From: Castellaniella caeni NBRC 101664
Lineage (GTDB): Bacteria; Pseudomonadota; Gammaproteobacteria; Burkholderiales; Burkholderiaceae_B
Reading direction: 5' to 3'
Assembly (NCBI RefSeq): GCF_001592225.1
Contig: NZ_BCWN01000024.1
Coordinates: 1 to 60,089, forward strand
DNA length: 60,089 bases
Positions 19,338-27,593 of the stretch are shown here, one piece after another (the first letter of the stretch is position 1; every line of letters begins with the position of its first letter). Position numbers and translations under genes: made by a program. A model generated the notes under the pieces. The model made no database searches. It was given only the letters and a program-made list of their open reading frames with translations, and was not told the origin of the DNA.

Positions 19338-20007
19338 TTGGCAACACCCTCGCGATTTTCCTTTCCACGAAACGGGAGAAGGACGACGCAATGAAGAGGA
19401 TCATGAAATACACGGCCGCCGCCGCGACAAACACCTGCAGCGGGAGATTGCTCTGCAGGTTGGCATCCCGCGCCAAGGCGGACAGCTCGGCCACCGAGAT
19501 GATGGACAGCAGCGAAGACGCCTTCAGCAGGATCGTGAACTCGTTGGTCAGGGGCGGCAGCGAACGGTGAAAGACCTGCGGCAGCAGGATGTACAGCCAG
19601 GTCAGGTGCTGGCTCATCCCCAGGGCGCTGGCAGCGGCGCCCTGGCCGCGCGGAATCGTCGTCAGCGCGCCGCGCAGTATTTCGCTGATATAGGCGGCGG
19701 TATTGCACGCCAGCGCGAGGATGCCGGCCTCCATCGGGCTGAGCTCTATCTGCAGCACGGTCGGGATCACGTAATACGCGATCAGGAGCTGTATCAGCAG
19801 CGGCGTGCCGCGAATGACGCTCACGTAAAGCCTGGCCAGCGCCTTCAGCGGCCGGGCGCCCTTGACCCGCACGAACAGGATGACAGTCCCCAGGCACAGC
19901 CCCAGGCAGAAGGCGGCCACGCTTGCCAGAATCGTCACCCCGGAGGCGCGCAGCACCCCCGCGTAGAAGGGGTCGAGGGCCCCCTGGGCGGTCAGAAAGT
20001 CGATCAT
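19327..20007 (-). CDS. polar amino acid ABC transporter permease (first)
   Basis: HisQ/HisM-type permease of 226 residues. Helix 1 spans about residues 19-42; the EAA loop is LRGALTTIPRGQGAAASALG. AAAGGAG lies 7 bases before the ATG, supporting this start. It follows the binding-protein gene by 32 bases and overlaps the second permease by 11, a standard PAAT layout. Confidence 0.92.
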   Translation of the reverse strand: MIDFLTAQGALDPFYAGVLRASGVTILASVAAFCLGLCLGTVILFVRVKGARPLKALARLYVSVIRGTPLLIQLLIAYYVIPTVLQIELSPMEAGILALACNTAAYISEILRGALTTIPRGQGAAASALGMSQHLTWLYILLPQVFHRSLPPLTNEFTILLKASSLLSIISVAELSALARDANLQSNLPLQVFVAAAAVYFMILFIASSFSRFVERKIARVLPNAR

Positions 20008-20039
20008 CGGGCGACTCCTTTGAAGAAGGCGCTAGGGCG

Positions 20040-20888
20040 CTAGAGGGCGCCAGCAGGCAGGTAATCCTTCGTCGGCAGATCCATGGTCTCGCCAAACCAC
20101 TTCTCCTGCAGCTTGGCGAGCGTGCCGTCGCTGCGCATGTCATCCAGCGTCTGATTGATGAAGGCGCGAATCTCCTTGTCCTTCGGGTTGGTCACCCAGG
20201 CCAGCAGTCGGCGCTCGCCCACCTGGCCGACGACGCGGTAGGCATCGGGCTTTTGCTTCATTTCGAGCGCCAGCACGTTGGAGGGCAGCACACCCACGTC
20301 GATGGTGCCGTTGACGAGCGCCACAGAGACGTCGGGATAGGACTGGAAGAGCTTCAGGTCGGCGTAGCCCTTCTTGCCCTCTTTTTCCAGCTGCTGGCTG
20401 TACTTCTGGATTTCAGGCTGGGCGAGCGATCCCATCTGCGTGCCGACGATCTTGCCCGCGATGTCGGCTCCCGACTGGATGGCCGTGTTGCTCTTTTTCA
20501 CCACCAGCATGGAACGCACCTCGCCGACGGGCTCGGTGAAGGCCACCTTCTGCGCGCGCTCTTTGGTGATGCCCACACTGGTCGCCACGAAGTCGAATTT
20601 CCTGGCGAGCACACCGGGCAAAAGCCCTTGCAGCGGCTGGTTGAGCTGATTGAGCTTGACGCCCAGCTTCGCCACCATGTGATCGAGTATGTCCTTGCCG
20701 TAGCCGACGATCTTGTCGTTCTGCACGAACTCGTATGGCTCGTAGGCCGCTTCCGTGCCGACCGTCAACTGCCCGCGGGCCTTGATGTCCGCAATGGTGC
20801 CGCCCGCCGCGGCATACGCGACGCTACAGGAAAGCGCGCTCACGGCGAGCACGAGCCGGGTCAATGCCTTTTTTCCGAAGGTGTTCAT
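20040..20888 (-). CDS. polar amino acid ABC transporter, periplasmic binding protein
   Basis: Solute-binding protein of the SBP_bac_3 family. The Met of MNTFGKKAL is chosen because AAGG lies 9 bases upstream; a nearer in-frame ATG at 20897 has no room for a ribosome site. A signal peptide occupies about residues 1-27 (cleavage near AYA-AAGG). The mature part begins IKARGQLTVGTEAAYEPYEF, the typical first lobe, and has the YGKDILDHMVAKLGVKL segment. First gene of the minus-strand operon and divergent from the LysR gene, its probable regulator. The ligand is unknown; context suggests a guanidino acid. Confidence 0.92.
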   Translation of the reverse strand: MNTFGKKALTRLVLAVSALSCSVAYAAAGGTIADIKARGQLTVGTEAAYEPYEFVQNDKIVGYGKDILDHMVAKLGVKLNQLNQPLQGLLPGVLARKFDFVATSVGITKERAQKVAFTEPVGEVRSMLVVKKSNTAIQSGADIAGKIVGTQMGSLAQPEIQKYSQQLEKEGKKGYADLKLFQSYPDVSVALVNGTIDVGVLPSNVLALEMKQKPDAYRVVGQVGERRLLAWVTNPKDKEIRAFINQTLDDMRSDGTLAKLQEKWFGETMDLPTKDYLPAGAL

Positions 20889-20946
20889 TTGTCTCATCCT
20901 TATTGTCGTAGGAAGTTCAAGTAGGCTATCGTATTTGCCATTCTCG

Positions 20947-20962
20947 AAAAATCGATATTTTT
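20947..20962. promoter_or_regulatory. AT-rich dyad in the LysR-SBP intergenic region
   Basis: Arms AAAAAT and ATTTTT flank CGAT, centred in the 79-base divergent gap just before the LysR gene start. LysR proteins commonly bind AT-rich interrupted dyads here to repress themselves and activate the divergent operon. Confidence 0.45.
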
Positions 20963-20967
20963 GAAAC

Positions 20968-21879
20968 ATGGTTACGAAAAACAAGACTTCGTGGGGCAAC
21001 GGTGCCCCGCGCAGGCTCCTGACGGAACGCGACCTGAAATCACTGCGGGTATTCTGTGCCGCCGCGCAAGCCAGCGGCATCACGGCGGCCACCAGCCAGC
21101 TGCACCTCTCAAAAGCGTCGGTCAGCCGACACATCCTGGAGATCGAAGAGCGCCTCGGGGTCAAGCTGTGTGAACGCGGCCCGGGGGGGTTCAGGCTCAC
21201 GAACGCCGGCACCGTCGCCCTGGAGGTAACGAGCCGGGCGCTGCGCGCCCTGGATCGCATCCAGCCCGACATCGATGCCGCCACCGGCGTGCTGACGGGG
21301 CCGCTGACCATCGGGCTGGTCGAGCACATCCTCACGGATCCCGCCTGCACCCTGCCGACCGCCCTGAACGAGCTGCGCCATCGGGCGCCGGACGTCTATC
21401 CGGAAATCGTCGTCTTGACGCACACCCAGCTCAATCGGGCGCTGCGCGAGCGTCGCGTGCAGATCGCCATACGGGGGCAATATCAGCGGGATCGCACTTT
21501 CAACTACCTGCCGCTGTTCGAAGAGCTTCACCGCTTGTACGTCGCACGCGATGTCAACGAACAGGCTGCCAGCCGACTGCAGCTGGTCTATCGACACCAT
21601 CCGTTCGTGGACAAGATCATGGCAACGGGCCGCTTCCAACGCGGGCCCGACGCTGGCGGACTGGAAGCCATCGCCACTTTCATCGCCACGGGCAACTTCA
21701 TCGGGATGCTGCCGGCCCACTACGCCGAGCTGATCAACGTGCGCTACCCCATCCGCCGGGTGGATGAAAGTATTGAATTTCGTAACCAGATCTGCGCCAT
21801 CACCGAGGCGTCGCGACCGCTACCGGCCAGTGCAGAGCTTTTTCTGGATATCCTGCAGTCTCAGCAGCCGTCGAAGTAG
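20968..21879 (+). CDS. LysR-type transcriptional regulator
   Basis: A 303-residue LysR protein. The winged helix-turn-helix occupies about residues 20-80 (LRVFCAAAQASGITAATSQ then ASVSRHILEIEERLGVKL), followed by the linker helix and a two-lobe effector domain from about residue 100. It is transcribed away from the transporter-ureohydrolase-lyase operon across a 79-base gap, so it most likely controls that operon in response to its substrate or a breakdown product. Its 3' end overlaps the convergent asparaginase gene by 19 bases. Confidence 0.92.
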   Translation: MVTKNKTSWGNGAPRRLLTERDLKSLRVFCAAAQASGITAATSQLHLSKASVSRHILEIEERLGVKLCERGPGGFRLTNAGTVALEVTSRALRALDRIQPDIDAATGVLTGPLTIGLVEHILTDPACTLPTALNELRHRAPDVYPEIVVLTHTQLNRALRERRVQIAIRGQYQRDRTFNYLPLFEELHRLYVARDVNEQAASRLQLVYRHHPFVDKIMATGRFQRGPDAGGLEAIATFIATGNFIGMLPAHYAELINVRYPIRRVDESIEFRNQICAITEASRPLPASAELFLDILQSQQPSK

Positions 21880-22850
21880 TGCTGTAACGCGTCGCGTTCG
21901 CGCGTGACGGTGAGTGCCAGCATCAGCAGGATGCGCGCCTTTTGCGGATTATGTGCCCCTGCGGCAACCAGGCCGCCCGCTTCATCGAAGCGGCTGTGCG
22001 TGATGGCGCCGGTGGGCACACGGCTGCTGCGCACGCAGGCAATGCCCGCTTTCACGGCCTGGGCCAGACCAGCCTGGGCATTGGGTGAGAGGCTGCCGTT
22101 GCCGCAGGCCGCCACCACGATGCCCGCCACCTGTGCGTCGATGGATGCCCGATAGTGATGCAGTCCCGCGCTCTGGTGGTCGTAGATGATGTCCACGTCC
22201 GGCAGTCGCGCCAGCCCCGCCAGGCTGAAGGTCGGCGCGTCAGGATGCAGGCCGACGGGCACCTGGTACAAATGCACCTGGCCGTCGCGCACAGACCCCA
22301 GGCTGCCCTGGTCGGGCGCCCCAAAGGCATCGACGCGCGTGGTGTGAAACTTGCTGACGAAGCGCGCGGCAAAAAACTGGTCGTTGAGCGTGACCAGCAC
22401 CCCCAGCCCGCGGGCCTTGGGGCTGGCCGCCAGCACCAGCGCGTTATACAGGTTGAGCCGCCCATCGGCGCTGATCGCCGAACTGGGGCGCATGGCCCCC
22501 ACGATCACGACCGGCTTGCTCGACTGCAGCGTGAGGCTCAGGAAATAGGCGGTTTCTTCGAGGGTGTCGGTGCCATGCGTGATGACGGCGCCATCGATAT
22601 CGGGGTCGGCCAGCTGCGCCTCGACCTCGGCGGCCAATGCCAGCAGCATCGAATTGGTGATCTCGCGGCTGTCCACGTTGAGCGGCTGTCGGTACTCGAC
22701 CCGCATCAGGCGCTCGATGCCGCTGTCTTCACCCAGCAGCGCGCTGACACTTTGCGTGACGGCGTAGTCCGACAACGTGGTGGCGTCCGAAGCCGTGGAG
22801 GCGATGGTGCCGCCCGTGCCCAGCACGACGATGCGTGGCAAAGTTTTCAT
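21861..22850 (-). CDS. L-asparaginase (type II-like sequence, no signal peptide)
   Basis: Hydrolyses asparagine to aspartate and ammonia. The first active-site block is GTGGTIAS (residues 11-18, Thr15 the likely nucleophile) and the second is THGTDTLEETAYF; GAMRPSS contains the usual AMRP motif. The 329-residue length is standard. The N-terminus goes straight into the first strand (MKTLPRIVVLGTGG), so no export signal is seen and a cytoplasmic location is likely although the sequence looks like the AnsB clade. It ends 3' to 3' with the LysR gene; its product aspartate could feed the nearby aspartase-type lyase. Confidence 0.93.
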   Translation of the reverse strand: MKTLPRIVVLGTGGTIASTASDATTLSDYAVTQSVSALLGEDSGIERLMRVEYRQPLNVDSREITNSMLLALAAEVEAQLADPDIDGAVITHGTDTLEETAYFLSLTLQSSKPVVIVGAMRPSSAISADGRLNLYNALVLAASPKARGLGVLVTLNDQFFAARFVSKFHTTRVDAFGAPDQGSLGSVRDGQVHLYQVPVGLHPDAPTFSLAGLARLPDVDIIYDHQSAGLHHYRASIDAQVAGIVVAACGNGSLSPNAQAGLAQAVKAGIACVRSSRVPTGAITHSRFDEAGGLVAAGAHNPQKARILLMLALTVTRERDALQHYFDGC

Positions 22851-22931
22851 GGTGATGAATTCTCCCCGATCTGCCAGCGCCGCCTGCTGCCGTGCGACCC
22901 CTTCAACGGCACATGGCTGGTGCGAAAAAGG

Positions 22932-22966
22932 AAAAAGCCTGCTAATCTACTTGACTAGCAGGCTTT
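22932..22966 (-). terminator. terminator of the tRNA operon
   Basis: Perfect 11-base stem (AAAGCCTGCTA with TAGCAGGCTTT) and an 11-base loop, read on the minus strand into a run of five T. It lies 9 bases past the CCA of tRNA-Asp and before the asparaginase gene. Confidence 0.88.
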
Positions 22967-22974
22967 CAAATTGT

Positions 22975-23051
22975 TGGCGGAGCGGACGGGACTCGAACCC
23001 GCGACCCCCGGCGTGACAGGCCGGTATTCTAACCAACTGAACTACCGCTCC
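22975..23051 (-). tRNA. tRNA-Asp (GTC)
   Basis: 77 bases including an encoded CCA. The acceptor stem GGAGCGG pairs with CCGCTCC, the anticodon loop CTGTCAC gives GTC, and the T arm contains GGGTTCGAGTCCC. Third of three tRNAs transcribed together. Confidence 0.97.
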
Positions 23052-23071
23052 GCAGCGGTGCCAGACCAAAC

Positions 23072-23147
23072 TGGCGTCCCCTAGGGGATTCGAACCCCTG
23101 TACTCACCGTGAAAGGGTGATGTCCTAGGCCTCTAGACGAAGGGGAC
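23072..23147 (-). tRNA. tRNA-Glu (TTC)
   Basis: 76 bases including an encoded CCA. The acceptor stem GTCCCCT pairs with AGGGGAC, the anticodon is TTC within CTTTCAC, and the T arm GGGGTTCGAATCCCC is perfect. It lies 20 bases upstream of tRNA-Asp in the same transcript. Confidence 0.97.
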
Positions 23148-23169
23148 TGGACATTCGTTAAAGAAGTTT

Positions 23170-23245
<76 letters not shown>

Positions 23246-23254
23246 AAAACAGGG

Positions 23255-23268
23255 CTTCGTTAACGAAG
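23255..23268. promoter_or_regulatory. 14-bp perfect palindrome in the tRNA leader
   Basis: CTTCGTTAACGAAG lies between the tRNA promoter and tRNA-Ala, at about the expected transcription start. A related sequence, TTCGTTAAAGAAG, occurs at 23154-23166 in the spacer between tRNA-Ala and tRNA-Glu. Confidence 0.6.
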
Positions 23269-23275
23269 AAACGAG

Positions 23276-23304
23276 ATTATGCACGAGTTTTTTTGGCCGT
23301 GCAA
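23276..23304 (-). promoter_or_regulatory. promoter of the tRNA-Ala-Glu-Asp operon
   Basis: On the minus strand TTGCAC (23304-23299) and CATAAT (23281-23276) are separated by exactly 17 bases; tRNA-Ala begins 30 bases downstream of the -10 box. Confidence 0.8.
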
Positions 23305-23344
23305 GTCGATTGGGGATTTTTTTCTTAAAAAGTACAAAAAATTT

Positions 23345-24649
23345 TCAGGCCTCTCTTTCAACCCCTCTGATGGACGGGCCTGGCAGCACACGCAACACCT
23401 CATGGACCGCCTGTGTCAAAGCCGTCAGCTCATCGTGCGAAATCACAAACGAGGGGGTCAGGTAGACCACTCGCCCCAGAGGCCGCACCCAGACACCAGC
23501 GCGCACGAACGCCCGGCAGAGCGCAGCACGATCCGGCACCGCATGCAGTTCGACGGCGGCAATCGCGCCCTTGACCCGGATCTCGCGCACACTGGGCAGC
23601 GCCTGGCAGACGGCGAGCTGTTCGCGCAACGTGGCCTCGATCCGATGCACCTGCGGCAGGCGGGGTTCGGTCGCGAACAAGTCGAGCGACGCCATGGCCG
23701 CGGCACAGGCCAGAGGATTACCCATATAGGTAGGGCCATGCATCAGGGCATGCCCAGGGTCGTCCGACCAGAACGCGGCGCACACACGGGCGTTGGCCAC
23801 CGTGGCGGCCAACGGCAAGGTGCCCCCCGTCAGTGCCTTGGACAGCGTCAGGATGTCTGGCTGCACGCCAGCCTGCTCAAAAGCGAACAAACTGCCCGTG
23901 CGCCCGAAGCCAGTGAAAATTTCATCGAAAATCAGCAAGACGCCATGCCTGTCGGCCAGCGCCCGCAAGCGCTGCAATACTTGCGGAGCATGCATGCGCA
24001 TGCCCGCGGCCCCCTGCACCAACGGCTCGACCAGAAGGGCGGCGATATGGCCCGCTTCTTGCTGCAAGACGGCATCCAGGCAGGCTTCGCTGGCCGCGTC
24101 AACGGGCAAAGGCATGACATCCTGCGCGGGCAGCATCGAGGCAAAGGCGGCATGCATGCCGATGGCCGGATCGCACACGGCCATCGTGCCGAAGGTATCA
24201 CCATGGTAGCCACCCGCAAAAGACAGGATACGCTGGCGCCGGGGCTGCCCCTGATTGAACCAATACTGGCGCGCCATCTTCATGGCCACTTCCACTGACA
24301 CGGAACCGGATTCGGTCAAGAAGACGCGCTCGAAGCCAGGCCCGAGCAGCGCGCACAAGCGGCTGGCCAGCGCCAGGGCGGGTTCATGCACGAGACCGCC
24401 GAACATCACATGCGGCAGACGGTCGAGCTGCTCGTGAATCGCCTGGACGATATGGGGGTGACGATAGCCATGGCACGCCGTCCACCAGGAAGCAATGCCG
24501 TCAATGAGCACCCGGCCATCAGCGAGGTGCAGCCGACATCCCTCGGTCGCTACGACGGGCAGGGGATCGTCCGCCGTCTTCATTTGAACGTAAGGAAGCC
24601 AGATATGAGGATGCCCGGCGTTCATCCAGGCGGGAGCGGAATTCAACAT
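23345..24649 (-). CDS. bioA: adenosylmethionine-8-amino-7-oxononanoate aminotransferase BioA
   Basis: PLP enzyme that uses SAM as amino donor to convert KAPA to DAPA in biotin synthesis. The 434-residue product has the substrate-binding GIASWWTACHGYRHP region, LIFDEIFTGFGRTG with the PLP-contacting Asp, and LTLSKALTGGTLPLA with the Schiff-base Lys. It is transcribed divergently from bioF-C-D-B across a 200-base gap, a common bio arrangement that allows joint control. Confidence 0.96.
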   Translation of the reverse strand: MLNSAPAWMNAGHPHIWLPYVQMKTADDPLPVVATEGCRLHLADGRVLIDGIASWWTACHGYRHPHIVQAIHEQLDRLPHVMFGGLVHEPALALASRLCALLGPGFERVFLTESGSVSVEVAMKMARQYWFNQGQPRRQRILSFAGGYHGDTFGTMAVCDPAIGMHAAFASMLPAQDVMPLPVDAASEACLDAVLQQEAGHIAALLVEPLVQGAAGMRMHAPQVLQRLRALADRHGVLLIFDEIFTGFGRTGSLFAFEQAGVQPDILTLSKALTGGTLPLAATVANARVCAAFWSDDPGHALMHGPTYMGNPLACAAAMASLDLFATEPRLPQVHRIEATLREQLAVCQALPSVREIRVKGAIAAVELHAVPDRAALCRAFVRAGVWVRPLGRVVYLTPSFVISHDELTALTQAVHEVLRVLPGPSIRGVEREA

Positions 24650-24849
24650 AGAAAGTTACAAATCATCCAAAACACGGAATACCCAAAAAACAGGACGCAT
24701 ACAGGGCAGATCGACAGCGGTTGACAGCCATTGTCATCAACGCACCGCTTCTTGAAAGACACTAAATGCCGCTAAAACACTGTCATCGTCAGCCTATTTA
24801 ATTATTATTGCCATTATTTCCAACGCAACAGAAAAACCTTGAGCAGATC
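24650..24849. promoter_or_regulatory. divergent bioA-bioF control region
   Basis: The 200-base gap must hold both promoters. A TTGACA hexamer is at 24721-24726, and TGACA-N5-TGTCA forms a short dyad at 24722-24736; TGTCATC recurs at 24732 and 24781. No sequence resembling the E. coli BirA operator (TTGTAAACC type dyad) was found, so the regulator is unknown. Confidence 0.4.
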
Positions 24850-26019
24850 ATGAACCAGTTCGACCTGCTGTTCGACCGTCAGCTACAGGCGCTGGAACAG
24901 CAAAATTTGCGTCGTTCACTGCACATCGCGGACACCGGCCCAGCCACCCGCAATTTCTGCAGCAACGACTACCTGGGGTTGTCCAGTCACCCCGCCCTGA
25001 TCGCCCGCAGCTGCCGCTATGCGCAAGACTACGGCGTGGGTGGCAAAGCATCCCGGCTGCTCAGCGGGACGCTGGCCTTGCACCAGGATATTGAATCCCG
25101 GCTGGCCCACGCCAAAGGCGCCGAGGCCTCCCTGCTCTTTGCCTCGGGCTGGCAAGCCAATGCCAGCCTGATTCCCGCGCTGATCGACGCCCTGGGCCGC
25201 GACACCCGGGTCTACGTCGACCGGCTGGTTCACGCCAGCCTGCACCAAGGGTGCCGTGCGGCAGCCGTACACCAGCACCGCTTTCGCCACAACGACCTGA
25301 ACCACCTGGAAACGCTGCTGCGCGCGCACCAGGGGCAGCCTGGGCGCGCGCTGATCATCACGGAAAGCGTCTTCAGCATGGACGGCGATTGCTGTCCGGT
25401 GGAGGCGCTCACCGCGCTGGCCAGGCGCCACGCGGCCTTCGTCTACCTGGATGAAGCACACGCGACGGGCGTCCTGGGGCCTGCGGGCATGGGGCTTGGC
25501 ACGCTTGCAGAAGGCGGCGCGCACCTGAGCATGGGCACCTGCAGCAAGGCCATGGGCAGCTTCGGGGCCTATGTCGCGGGTTCGCGCGCGCTCTGCGACT
25601 ACCTCGTCAACCGCTGCTCGGGCTTCAGTCACACAACGGCACTGCCGCCCCCCGTACTGGGCGCCATTGAAGCCGCGCTCGAACTCATCCCCGGCATGCA
25701 GGCCGAACGCGCGCATCTGCACGCGCAAAGCGCCCGGCTGCGCCAGCGCCTGCACGCCCTGGGGCTGGATACGGGCGCATCCAGCACCCAGATCATTCCG
25801 GTGCTCATGCGGGACACGCCCAGAACCCTGGCATTGCAGCGCCATCTGCACGCGCACGGGATGCAGGTCGGCGCCATCCGCCCGCCCACCGTACCGTCCG
25901 GCACCAGCCGTTTGCGCATCACCCTGACCGCCCGCCACACGGCAGCCGACATCGATGATTTGTCGGAGCAGATTCGCGTCGGACTGGATCACCCTCACCT
26001 GCTGCCGGCCAGCGCATGA
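24850..26019 (+). CDS. bioF: 8-amino-7-oxononanoate synthase BioF
   Basis: PLP-dependent condensation of pimeloyl-ACP and alanine to KAPA. Starting at MNQFDLLFDR gives 389 residues, the family length; an upstream in-frame ATG at 24808 adds 14 residues. FCSNDYLGLSSHP (36-48), D201 and H204 (YLDEAHATG) and the cofactor Lys233 (MGTCSKAMGSFG) are visible. The stop overlaps bioC in ATGA. Together with BioC this implies the BioC-BioH type pimeloyl route, although no bioH is in the window. Confidence 0.96.
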   Translation: MNQFDLLFDRQLQALEQQNLRRSLHIADTGPATRNFCSNDYLGLSSHPALIARSCRYAQDYGVGGKASRLLSGTLALHQDIESRLAHAKGAEASLLFASGWQANASLIPALIDALGRDTRVYVDRLVHASLHQGCRAAAVHQHRFRHNDLNHLETLLRAHQGQPGRALIITESVFSMDGDCCPVEALTALARRHAAFVYLDEAHATGVLGPAGMGLGTLAEGGAHLSMGTCSKAMGSFGAYVAGSRALCDYLVNRCSGFSHTTALPPPVLGAIEAALELIPGMQAERAHLHAQSARLRQRLHALGLDTGASSTQIIPVLMRDTPRTLALQRHLHAHGMQVGAIRPPTVPSGTSRLRITLTARHTAADIDDLSEQIRVGLDHPHLLPASA

Positions 26020-26885
26020 GCACGCACCACACGAACCCCACCGGGCACTCGGAGCCCGCAGGCCAGCCCTGGCAATGCTTCGACCGGGCCGCGCGGGGCT
26101 ACGAGCGGCATGCCCGCGTGCAACCCGCCATTGCCCGGCATCTGGCGGCGCTGATCCGCACACACGCCTTGCCCCGGCAAGCCCGCATCCTCGAAATCGG
26201 ATGCGGCACCGGCCTGCTCACACAAGCGCTGGCATCGCACTACCCCATGGCGCGCTGGCTGCTGACCGACCTGTCACCCACCATGCTGGAACAGGCCCGG
26301 CGCAAGCTGCCACCAGGCGAGCACAATCAGTGCCGGGTCATGGACGGGGAACATCCCGCATTTCCGCCCTCGCAGCCACGCTTCGACCTGATTTGCTCCA
26401 GCATGGCGTTGCAATGGTTCAGACACCCTGCCGAAGGCTTGGCGCGCCTGGCCCGATGGCTGGCGCCGGGCGGCATGCTGGCGGTGGCGGTTCCCACCAT
26501 GGGCTCCCTGGCCGAATGGCGGCAGGCACACACCGCCCTGTGCCTGGCGGCGGATACCCTGGCTTTCCCTGCGGCAGAGCAGTTGCAGGCCGCGGCAGCC
26601 GGGCTGGAAGGCGCATGCTCGACCCGGTCTTACACCGACCAATACCGCAACGCCCGGGAATTCCTGCTGGGACTGAAGGGCGCCGGGGCCACCACGCCCC
26701 AGACGCACCGCCGCCCGCTGGGAGCCGGTACGCTGCGCGCCGTCTGCCGCGAATTCGACCGGCAAGGCGCCCGCTGTACATACCAGGTCACGTTCGGCTT
26801 GTGGCACCGCCCGGGCGCCCCCATGAAGCCGCAGCACCCACCATGCGCATCCCGCCTGGCTCCGACACCCGACCGACAACCATGA
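26016..26885 (+). CDS. bioC: malonyl-ACP O-methyltransferase BioC
   Basis: SAM-dependent methyltransferase that caps malonyl-ACP so that fatty acid synthesis can build the pimeloyl chain. The 289-residue product begins with the family's FDRAARGYERHARVQ segment, then the SAM-binding ILEIGCGTGLLTQAL (motif I) and LLTDLSPTMLEQAR; SSMALQWFRHP is the BioC-specific QW motif region. It overlaps bioF upstream and bioD downstream by 4 bases each, so the pathway genes are translationally chained. Confidence 0.93.
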   Translation: MSTHHTNPTGHSEPAGQPWQCFDRAARGYERHARVQPAIARHLAALIRTHALPRQARILEIGCGTGLLTQALASHYPMARWLLTDLSPTMLEQARRKLPPGEHNQCRVMDGEHPAFPPSQPRFDLICSSMALQWFRHPAEGLARLARWLAPGGMLAVAVPTMGSLAEWRQAHTALCLAADTLAFPAAEQLQAAAAGLEGACSTRSYTDQYRNAREFLLGLKGAGATTPQTHRRPLGAGTLRAVCREFDRQGARCTYQVTFGLWHRPGAPMKPQHPPCASRLAPTPDRQP

Positions 26886-27574
26886 AGACACCACTGACAC
26901 CGCAAGCACAGCGACGCCCTCTGCAAGGGGTATTCGTGACCGGCACCGACACCGATGTGGGCAAAACCACGGTTTCCGCCATCCTGTGCAAGGCCTGGGG
27001 TGCCGATTACTGGAAACCCTACCAGACCGGAACAGCCAACCAAGTCGGCGACACGGAGACGGTGGCCGCGCTGCTGGCCTCGACGGCGCACACCTTGCAC
27101 CCGCCCGCCTGCACCCTGCGAGCCCCACTGGCCCCCTGGGCCGCTGCCCGCATCGAGCGGCAGGCCATGGACATGACGGCCCTGCAAACACCCACCAGCC
27201 AGGCCCCCATGGTGATTGAAGGCGCCGGTGGCCTGTACGTGCCGATCGACGAGCGCCACATGATGATCGACCTGGCGGCCTGGCTGGCGCTGCCGGTCGT
27301 GCTGGTCACCCGCAGCACACTGGGCACGATCAACCACACCCTGCTGAGCCTGCACGCGCTGTCCAGGCGCGGCATCCCGCTGCTGGGCATCGTCATGAAC
27401 GGCCCGCCCTCGCCCGGCAACCGACACGCACTGCAGCATTTCGGCGGGGTCGAGGTACTGGCCGAGATCCCCGCCGTGGCGCAGCTCGACGCAGAGACAA
27501 TTGCCGCACTGGCCTCCCGCATCCCGCCGCTCGACGCACTGTTGTCCCAAGCCGCGCCCCCCCATTTTGCATGA
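26882..27574 (+). CDS. bioD: dethiobiotin synthetase BioD
   Basis: ATP-dependent carboxylation and ring closure of DAPA to dethiobiotin. The ATG at 26882, in an ATGA overlap with bioC, gives 230 residues; the open frame extends upstream inside bioC without family similarity. P-loop [10 protein letters not shown] at 21-30, YWKPYQTG, and [14 protein letters not shown] are the diagnostic motifs. Confidence 0.95.
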   Translation: MKTPLTPQAQRRPLQGVFVTGTDTDVGKTTVSAILCKAWGADYWKPYQTGTANQVGDTETVAALLASTAHTLHPPACTLRAPLAPWAAARIERQAMDMTALQTPTSQAPMVIEGAGGLYVPIDERHMMIDLAAWLALPVVLVTRSTLGTINHTLLSLHALSRRGIPLLGIVMNGPPSPGNRHALQHFGGVEVLAEIPAVAQLDAETIAALASRIPPLDALLSQAAPPHFA

Positions 27575-27593
27575 CCTTTTCGTCGGACACACC

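Noticed and set aside
20889-20967. Guanidine riboswitch controlling the ureohydrolase operon
   Set aside because: The 79-base gap is too short and shows only an AT-rich dyad; no known guanidine-RNA consensus was recognised there or before the hydrolase gene.
20898-21350. Long N-terminal extension of the binding protein across the LysR gene start
   Set aside because: The extension has no signal peptide and covers the divergent LysR gene; the Met at 20888 has a proper ribosome site and signal sequence.
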